Shown piece by piece: positions 58,528-64,000 of a DNA stretch of 64,000 bases. Source of the stretch: Acidobacteriota bacterium. GTDB lineage: Bacteria > Acidobacteriota > Blastocatellia > Pyrinomonadales > Pyrinomonadaceae. Where the stretch lies: assembly GCA_003223025.1 (NCBI GenBank), contig QHXR01000006.1:314820-378819 (forward strand), read 5' to 3'. The notes under the pieces were generated by a model. The model was not told the origin of the DNA. It ran no database searches and saw only the letters and a list, made by a program, of their open reading frames with translations. The position numbers and the translations under genes were made by a program. The number at the start of each line of letters is the position of its first letter. The stretch's first letter is position 1.

Positions 58528-61224
58528 TTACGCACTTCCGATCAATGACGCTTGGGCTTCTTGAGGAGCTTGATCTTCACCACGCTCGACCGTCACAACA
58601 TTATCCACGTAACCTTCGAATGTGTCGTCGTGCGAGATGACGAAAAGTTGATCGAAGTGTTTGATGTTGCTCAACTGCACCGCAAGATTCTCGCGACGCT
58701 CAGCGTCCATGTTCGTCGTCGGCTCGTCGAAGAACGCGATCCGAATATCCGATAACTGTTTGAGCAACGCCAATCGCACCGACATCGCCGCGGCCATCTG
58801 CTCGCCGCCGGACATGCTGATGAACGGGCGCTCGTAGCCGTCTTCTTCGAGCTGGATCCCATAATCTTCACTCCACTTCAAAGTATGCTCCGCGTTGCCG
58901 GTGATCTCGCGAAACAGCAAATTCGCTTCAAGCGAAACGTGATAGACATAATTTCGCGCGACGAGTGGAGCGGCTTCTTTCAAAGTGTCGCGGATGAATG
59001 TCGTCAACTCACTCGCTTTCTCGAGACGATACTTTTCCGCCAGATCGCCCTTGATGGTTTTCTTGATCTCGCTCAAACGCGCGACTTCGCTTTCCAATTC
59101 CGTAACACGCCGACGTGCCGTTTCGAGACGAGCAGACGACTCCGCCTGGCGTCGTTGCAACTCCATCAGTTCCGATCGCGCCGACGCATGACGATCGCGA
59201 TCGTATTTGCCGGCGGCAAGCTCGAGCTTCGCAGTCGCATCGGCGATCGATTTATCTATTCCCTCTGCCTGCTTCGTTGCCTCTTCCAAAAGAGCGACGC
59301 GTTCGGCGACTGAATTCGCGAGCACCTCGTTCGTCAGATATGTGCGATGAGCTTCCGCCGTCGAATCGCGTATCTCGGTGGCTTCTTTCCAAAACGAATC
59401 GAAGTCCTTGTACGACTCGAGTTGCTCGACGTGGATCTTGCGATCGCTCTCGAGCCGTTCAAGATTACTCTCGATATTCGAAAGCTTCTGTCGCAACTCC
59501 CCTTCGCGTCTCGCTTCGACATCGAGAAGGCGCATTTTCGCTTTTGGACTGTCGAGAGCCTTCAGCTCTGCTTCAACTTTCGCAAGATCGTCATCGATCT
59601 TCGGATGAGCTTCGAGCTGCGCCGTCAGCGAAGCCTTCTCCTCATTCAGACGTTTACCTTCGTCGGCGATCTCCGTCTCACGAGTCTGAAGCGTCGCGAG
59701 CTGTTTGAGAAATTTCTCAGCCTCGCGCGAGGTCTGCAACGCAACGGCGACCCTTCCGTGCTCGGTCTCAAGAACGGCGATCCGCGTTCGAAGATCTGCG
59801 AACTGACTCGTCACAAAATCGTCGAGCGTTTCACCTTCTTTAAGATTGAGACATTTCTGCGAAAGGATCGGACATAATCCGTTTTTGATCTCAGCCTGAA
59901 ATCGCTCGTCGCGTTCGAGCGCGGCCTGCAGAGACGCCAACTCACGAATGATCTCCTCATCTTTTTTCGCGAGCGTCGTACTATCATCGGAGCGGTTCGC
60001 GTGCTCGACCGCCTGAGCTAACTGCGATTTGTTCGCTCGATAACTTTCGCGGAGCCGCTCGATCTTCTCGTCAAGCGCGGTGATCTGATTAAGGATGGCC
60101 TTCGCCTGAGCCGCCAGATCGCGCAACCGTCCAAGTTCCTTTTCCAAACGCTCTTCGTCCGCGGCTGCGATCTTTAATCCGTTGACCGCGGCGTGGGCTT
60201 TTAGCGCGCTTTCCAACGCGTCGTTCGAATACTTTTGGTCGGCGCGAACCGAGGCAAGTGCCGACTCCACTTTCGACAGATTGTCTCGAAGCTTTTCGCG
60301 TTCGGTTCGTTCGCGCTCAAGTTCTTTCAATCGAAGCTCGGCAGTCCGATGTTTCTCACAATCGGCCTTCGTTTCGTCAGCCTTTTTCGCCGCTTCGCGT
60401 GCAAGCTCAAGATCGCGTGTCTTTTGCTCGACTGAAAAAGTAAGTTTGATCTGCTCGGTTCGCTGCGACTCGAGCGAGGTCCGTGCCGCGACCAACTCGG
60501 CTTCGGCTTTGTCGAGAGTTTCTAAGGTCGACTTCTTTTCGGCGGCATCTAGCTCGATCTTTTCCAATTCCGAAGCAAGATCTTTCGCCTGTGCGGCAAA
60601 CGTCTTGTACTCCTCTTCGACCGAGTCGATCCTCGCAACTTCGCCCTCCGAACGGGCGATGCGTTCTCTAACAGCGGTCGTCTGCTGCTCGATGAATCGC
60701 GACGTTTTCAGAAGCTCTTCAGCTCCGCGGCGATACTCTTCGACCTTCAGTAATTTATCGAATGCCTTCTTTCGTTCGGCCGGAGTCTCAAGGAATATCG
60801 CCGTAAACGTTCCCTGCGGGACGCCGATCGCTCTGTGAAAGAGCGCCTCGAGATCCGTGCCCGGTTCGACGCCGAGGTGCTGCCAAAGAAATCGCGTGAC
60901 CTCTTCTTTTTTGTCCGCGATCCGCATTTTAAGCCCGGGATCATAGACGTTGTAACCGGTCGCCGTGTCGCGATACACCGTGTACAAACGCTCGTCGAGA
61001 CCGCTCTCGAACGTCACCCGGGCCGACCCGCGTTTCGCTCCGCGGCGGAGGAAATCTTCTTTCCTGTAATCGAGGACATCGAACAAGGTCCACGCGATCG
61101 CCTCGATCAGCGTAGTCTTCCCCGCTCCGTTCTCACCGGTGATCGCCGTCGTACCGCGCTCGAAATCGAACGCAGCATTGACGTGAGATTTGATGTTCTC
61201 TAGTTCGATCCGGGTGATATGCAT
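58528..61224 (-). CDS. SbcC/Rad50-like SMC-type ATPase
   Basis: An 898-aa DNA-repair ATPase. Walker A is TGENGAGKTT (29-38), the Q-loop region VPQGTFTAIF follows, and the C-terminal lobe has the signature SMSGGEQMAAAM and Walker B IAFFDEPTTNMD. Two long coiled coils (about 165-440 and 480-740) meet at a hook with CPILSQKC (C451, C458). This spacing of six residues is wider than the normal CxxC zinc hook. SbcC works with the nuclease SbcD/Mre11, but no such gene lies next to it. Its start is 6 bp from a heptamer array shared with the divergent gene. Confidence 0.88.
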   Translation of the reverse strand: MHITRIELENIKSHVNAAFDFERGTTAITGENGAGKTTLIEAIAWTLFDVLDYRKEDFLRRGAKRGSARVTFESGLDERLYTVYRDTATGYNVYDPGLKMRIADKKEEVTRFLWQHLGVEPGTDLEALFHRAIGVPQGTFTAIFLETPAERKKAFDKLLKVEEYRRGAEELLKTSRFIEQQTTAVRERIARSEGEVARIDSVEEEYKTFAAQAKDLASELEKIELDAAEKKSTLETLDKAEAELVAARTSLESQRTEQIKLTFSVEQKTRDLELAREAAKKADETKADCEKHRTAELRLKELERERTEREKLRDNLSKVESALASVRADQKYSNDALESALKAHAAVNGLKIAAADEERLEKELGRLRDLAAQAKAILNQITALDEKIERLRESYRANKSQLAQAVEHANRSDDSTTLAKKDEEIIRELASLQAALERDERFQAEIKNGLCPILSQKCLNLKEGETLDDFVTSQFADLRTRIAVLETEHGRVAVALQTSREAEKFLKQLATLQTRETEIADEGKRLNEEKASLTAQLEAHPKIDDDLAKVEAELKALDSPKAKMRLLDVEARREGELRQKLSNIESNLERLESDRKIHVEQLESYKDFDSFWKEATEIRDSTAEAHRTYLTNEVLANSVAERVALLEEATKQAEGIDKSIADATAKLELAAGKYDRDRHASARSELMELQRRQAESSARLETARRRVTELESEVARLSEIKKTIKGDLAEKYRLEKASELTTFIRDTLKEAAPLVARNYVYHVSLEANLLFREITGNAEHTLKWSEDYGIQLEEDGYERPFISMSGGEQMAAAMSVRLALLKQLSDIRIAFFDEPTTNMDAERRENLAVQLSNIKHFDQLFVISHDDTFEGYVDNVVTVERGEDQAPQEAQASLIGSA

Positions 61225-61229
61225 GGCGA

Positions 61230-61352
61230 GTAAATCGTAAATCGTGAATGGTTAATAGTACCATTCGAGGTTCATCGGGACCCACTCTCAAACGCAGGGT
61301 TAACGAAACTGAGTTTCCTATTTACGATTCACGATTTACTATTCACTACATG
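61230..61352. repeat. Inverted heptamer arrays filling a divergent promoter region
   Basis: The left arm reads GTAAATC, GTAAATC, GTGAATG, GTTAATA (61230-61257). The right arm reads CTATTTA, CGATTCA, CGATTTA, CTATTCA, CTACATG (61318-61352), and its last unit contains the start codon of the gene at 61350. The 60 bp between show no clear promoter. Confidence 0.86.
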
Positions 61353-61643
61353 AAAATCGAACCCGGCGAAGCAGTCATCATCGTTCTCCACACACCGCGC
61401 GAAAAGTTGTTCGGGATACTCGAAGAGGTCAATCCGTCGGGGATCTATTTCCGCGGGATCGATCTCGGCTATTTTGATGACTGGTGCAGATCGATCGCGG
61501 ACGGCGAGCAATACTTGCCGATGAGCGATTATTTTCTACCGATGTGGCGATTGGAAAGAATGATGCGGGATGAAGGCGGCGGCGGTTCGTCCATGGCCGA
61601 GCAATTCGAGCAGCGGACGGGACTAAAGCTTAACGAGCTCTAA
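61350..61643 (+). CDS. Small conserved-looking protein of unknown function
   Basis: A 97-residue soluble protein I do not recognise. The first half (GEAVIIVLHTPREKLFGILE, then IYFRGIDLGYFDDW) has the alternating pattern of a small beta-barrel and vaguely recalls Sm-like folds; this is speculation. The second half is helical and Met/Glu-rich. The ATG at 61350 ends a heptamer array, and no ribosome-binding site is visible. The stop overlaps the convergent DUF4097 gene by 4 nt. Confidence 0.68.
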   Translation: MKIEPGEAVIIVLHTPREKLFGILEEVNPSGIYFRGIDLGYFDDWCRSIADGEQYLPMSDYFLPMWRLERMMRDEGGGGSSMAEQFEQRTGLKLNEL

Positions 61644-62674
61644 TAAACTTTTTGCTTCGCGATGGAAATACTACCGTTCGTCGTCGTCAGGTTGACCGTC
61701 GCGTCCCCAGCACCGACCTTTGCGACAACGATGTTTGCCTGAGGCGTGATGTTCTCAGTAAGGATCTTGTGCGGCAGCTCAGTGTTCAATTCCCCGTCTC
61801 CGTACGTCGCCGTGAAAGTGAACGACGAAGCGGTCGGGACGACGACACGGATCGATCCCGATGACGTCCTGAACTTGTAAATTCCGCCCGAGAGAAACTT
61901 CCCGTCAAAAAGGATCGAACCCGAAATGGAATTTGCATCTATCTGTCGGTGCTCGACGTTCTGCATGGTAACCGCTCCGGTGTTCGTCCTCGCTTTTAAC
62001 TGATCGCCGATCTGCCCGGACTTAACATCCGTTATTACTACGTTACCCGTGTAGCCGGTGACAGAGATCGCGCCGGCCGAGCTCTCGACCATTACGTCTC
62101 CCCGGCCCGTCTCGGCATTTATTCCGCCGGTGATGTTTCGAAGGACGATCGCTCCCGAGCCGATGGTTACCTTTACCTTCTTTAGCGAGTCCACTGATGT
62201 GCGAACCTCGCGACCGGAAAGATCAAGGCTGGCTCCAAGCGGCGCGTCAATCTCGATGCTTTCGCCTGCCAGACACTCAGCTGACGGGCCCGGCCGACCC
62301 TCAACGACGTTTCCGATCCAAAGCCAATTCACTTTTCCCTGCTCCGACTTTTCAAGCGGCTTCATTCTGAAATTACGCCCGTCTTTTACGAACACGCGAA
62401 CCTCGTTGCGTTGCCAGCCGTTGATCCTGAGTTCGCCGTGCGCGACGCAGAGTTTGACCAGGACATTGCTGTCGACGATCATCGATTTCTCAGACGTCAC
62501 ACCGCCCTCGTCAAAAAATCCCGGCGGTTCGGTCGTCGGGGTTGCAGGCGGAAACTCTTTGATCTTCGGTGTTTTGGGTAGCTTCTCCTTCTGGCCGAAG
62601 GCACTGCCGGCCATAGCGCCGGTCAGACACAAAACAACTAAAAGGCAGAGAAGGTTTACAAAGTTTCGGGGCAT
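61640..62674 (-). CDS. Secreted DUF4097-like beta-repeat protein
   Basis: A 344-aa exported protein (signal peptide ending near GSAFGQ). After a Pro-rich spacer the rest is a repetitive beta-helix-like region (VKVTIGSGAIVLRNITGGIN, GDVMVESSAGAISVTGYTG, ARTNTGAVTMQNVEHRQID) typical of DUF4097/LiaG-like putative adhesins. It is the last gene of a unit with an ECF sigma factor and its anti-sigma factor, 16 bp after the anti-sigma fragment, so it may be a target or effector of that envelope-stress circuit. Confidence 0.85.
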   Translation of the reverse strand: MPRNFVNLLCLLVVLCLTGAMAGSAFGQKEKLPKTPKIKEFPPATPTTEPPGFFDEGGVTSEKSMIVDSNVLVKLCVAHGELRINGWQRNEVRVFVKDGRNFRMKPLEKSEQGKVNWLWIGNVVEGRPGPSAECLAGESIEIDAPLGASLDLSGREVRTSVDSLKKVKVTIGSGAIVLRNITGGINAETGRGDVMVESSAGAISVTGYTGNVVITDVKSGQIGDQLKARTNTGAVTMQNVEHRQIDANSISGSILFDGKFLSGGIYKFRTSSGSIRVVVPTASSFTFTATYGDGELNTELPHKILTENITPQANIVVAKVGAGDATVNLTTTNGSISIAKQKVY

Positions 62675-62690
62675 CTAAATTCTTGTCTTC

Positions 62691-62981
62691 CTACCGCAAG
62701 CTCGCCATCAGTTCTTCGCGTTGGGAGACCGAATTGAGCAGGTCGATCTTATTCTGATACGACGAATAAAGCACCTGTCGAGCAGCCTGGTTCCGCGGAT
62801 TCTTTTTCACGGCATCGCGCATGCGCTTGATCGAATCGTTAACGACGGCCATGTCGCGTTCATACGAAACGCGGCTCGACGGTGTCATTACAGAGTCCTT
62901 CTGCGCATCCACATTCTGCTTCAGATCCGAAATTGTCCTGACGTAGCTTTCTTCTCCGGGAAGATATCCGTCGGTCGTCAC
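62691..62981 (-). CDS. C-terminal part of the anti-sigma factor (probable frameshift)
   Basis: A 96-residue helical segment (SYVRTISDLKQNVDAQKDS, ERDMAVVNDSIKRMRDAV) starting at a GTG that overlaps the previous stop (GTGA). The same frame stays open upstream of the GTG and reads naturally there (QREIKPETADYRVSV), in parallel with the end of the upstream frame. This suggests that the two pieces were one protein, split by a frameshift near 63020-63065. Independent translation of this part as a small periplasmic protein cannot be excluded. Confidence 0.65.
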   Translation of the reverse strand: MTTDGYLPGEESYVRTISDLKQNVDAQKDSVMTPSSRVSYERDMAVVNDSIKRMRDAVKKNPRNQAARQVLYSSYQNKIDLLNSVSQREELMASLR

Positions 62982-63532
62982 CGAAACTCGATAGTCGGCA
63001 GTCTCGGGTTTGATCTCGCGTTGACTCGCTTTCGCGGATGCTTGTTGAGCGTTGCTGATGAGCCACTCTGAGCAAGGGCGGTTGTTCCGTTGTCGGAAGC
63101 ATTGATCTGGCTATTCGATTCCAGAATCGGACTCGTAGGTCCGGTCGCGACATCCGGAGCGGTTCTAAAATTCCAAACCGCAAATATTCCAAGTATCAAA
63201 AGAATTCCGGCGGCCGCAGCCAGCGACGGACTTAACAAACTCGCTCGAACAAATGCCAGCGCTTTCTGCCAAGCCGGCGTGCTCGCTTTCTCAACCTCTA
63301 TCGTTTCGTTGATCCGCGACCAGAGACGCTGCGTCGGCACGAGAGAGTTCAGTTCGCGTTCAAGCGTGGAAAATACGATCGCGTTCTCTTCATCGGCATC
63401 CGCCATCAGGCGAGCACACTCGTCGCATCCGGCGATGTGATCCGTCAGCCGGAGTGAAACCTCCGGTGTCGTCTCTCCATCCAAAAAAGCCTGAATGGTG
63501 CCTATCTCAAAATGTGTTCCGTTCACGTTCAT
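62978..63532 (-). CDS. Zinc-finger anti-sigma factor (N-terminal part, probably frameshifted)
   Basis: Membrane anti-sigma factor (184 aa in this frame). The cytoplasmic zinc-binding anti-sigma domain has H32, C36 and C39 (HIAGCDEC). A membrane segment (AAAAGILLILGIFAVWNF) follows near residue 100-120, then a Ser/Thr/Asn-rich periplasmic part. The last 20 residues (Arg-rich) look like out-of-frame sequence. The ATG overlaps the stop of the ECF sigma factor gene (ATGA), the usual sigma/anti-sigma coupling. It should hold the sigma factor at the membrane. Confidence 0.82.
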   Translation of the reverse strand: MNVNGTHFEIGTIQAFLDGETTPEVSLRLTDHIAGCDECARLMADADEENAIVFSTLERELNSLVPTQRLWSRINETIEVEKASTPAWQKALAFVRASLLSPSLAAAAGILLILGIFAVWNFRTAPDVATGPTSPILESNSQINASDNGTTALAQSGSSATLNKHPRKRVNARSNPRLPTIEFR

Positions 63533-64000
63533 AGCGAATCTTTCCCTACCTTGCCATAGAACCGCATAAATTCCGCCCGGGCCCGGGCGACGTATGTCCC
63601 GATGCTCGATTCGTTGAGCGAAAGGCTTTCCGCGATCTCGCGATATGAAAGTCCTTGTTGTTTCAAAACCAGGCAGCTCCTTAGCGGTTCCTTTACTTTG
63701 TTCAATGCCCGGTTGATCTCACTCACTTCGCTCTTCTGTTCATATTCCGATTCGACCGAAAATATGCTGTTGCTAACTGATTCTTTGACGTAATTTTCGT
63801 CACGCGTGTTCGCCCTTATATTCCCGCGCAAAGTATTCTTCGCAACATTTAGGGCAACCCTTATGAGCCATGGCCGAAGCATCTCCAAGTTGGGCAGCGT
63901 GTCGATATGCTTGTACAACTTGATGAAGACCTCTTGCGTCACATCTTCGGCCAGTCCGGGGTCTTGCACGACGGATCGTGCCGCCCGAAAAACGGTACGA
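63529..64000 (-). CDS. ECF RNA polymerase sigma factor (partial, 5' end outside window)
   Basis: Sigma-70 family, extracytoplasmic-function type; 156 codons lie in the window and the frame stays open to the edge. Region 2 includes VVQDPGLAEDVTQEVFIKLY and RPWLIRVALNVAKNTLR. Region 4 is a helix-turn-helix (GLSYREIAESLSLNESSIGTYVARARAEFMR, given in two parts: YREIAESL and SSIGTYVARAR). The internal GTG at 63969 is not the real start. It is coupled by ATGA to the anti-sigma gene, and the DUF4097 gene follows. Confidence 0.9.
   Translation of the reverse strand, partial: RTVFRAARSVVQDPGLAEDVTQEVFIKLYKHIDTLPNLEMLRPWLIRVALNVAKNTLRGNIRANTRDENYVKESVSNSIFSVESEYEQKSEVSEINRALNKVKEPLRSCLVLKQQGLSYREIAESLSLNESSIGTYVARARAEFMRFYGKVGKDSL

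Noticed and set aside
1..64000. Search for tRNA, rRNA, prophage genes, transposases and integrases
   Set aside because: None recognised in either strand; no mobile-element protein explains the repeats.

Overview
Organism. The window looks like a chromosome segment of an Acidobacteriota bacterium, probably class Blastocatellia (Pyrinomonadaceae-like). Evidence: a very large Oar-type TonB receptor with an N-terminal carboxypeptidase-regulatory domain, secreted TPR and YCF48-type proteins, many lipoproteins and outer-membrane receptors (a diderm), moderate GC, and small operons split by repeats. The placement is inference from gene content. No tRNA, rRNA, prophage, transposase or CRISPR array was seen.

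Layout. 1-2340: siderophore receptor (cut by the window start) behind a Fur-box-like dyad. 2418-4568: enoyl-CoA hydratase/isomerase, zinc-ribbon protein, histone-deacetylase-like hydrolase. 4649-10728: a nearly complete trans-4-hydroxy-L-proline catabolic operon (epimerase, three-part D-hydroxyproline dehydrogenase, DapA-like deaminase, 2-oxoglutarate semialdehyde dehydrogenase). 10913-18381: polysaccharide deacetylase, VOC, DinB, methyltransferase, rpmE, DUF421, DUF1385, prfA, phosphoglycerate-mutase-like. 18641-23907: Oar-like receptor, TPR protein, flavoprotein. 24198-28688: TPR/zinc-ribbon/receiver protein and a CheA-like hybrid kinase behind a sigma-54-type promoter. 28695-32692: SDR, secreted proteins, gatB. 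33041-38645: vitamin B12 import locus (btuF-btuC-btuD, then btuB) with two cobalamin riboswitches. 38799-43016: cyclase, L,D-transpeptidase, VanY-like peptidase, TIGR01777 epimerase, cytochrome c. 43226-50481: acyl-CoA ligase, nadB, SRPBCC, LysM and BON proteins, aroK and aroA. 50560-51400: RsbW/STAS-like pair. 51861-58262: secreted TPR protein, era, prmA, YCF48-like beta-propeller, RNase H. 58528-61643: SbcC/Rad50-like ATPase and a small unknown protein. 61640-64000: ECF sigma factor, apparently frameshifted anti-sigma factor, DUF4097 protein.

Most unusual feature. The window is densely seeded with short repeats of two kinds. One kind is a degenerate tandem array with a 7-nt (sometimes 8-nt) period. 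The unit differs between loci but the period does not, and the arrays are often paired as inverted arms. They sit inside riboswitch side stems, directly against start codons (prfA, btuD, a phosphoglycerate-mutase-like gene, the gene at 61350), across stop codons, and in frame inside coding regions (nadB, prmA, the semialdehyde dehydrogenase). The second kind is long, nearly perfect inverted repeats of 150-310 bp that resemble non-autonomous elements, plus composite nested palindromes. Together they occupy most of the longer intergenic gaps.
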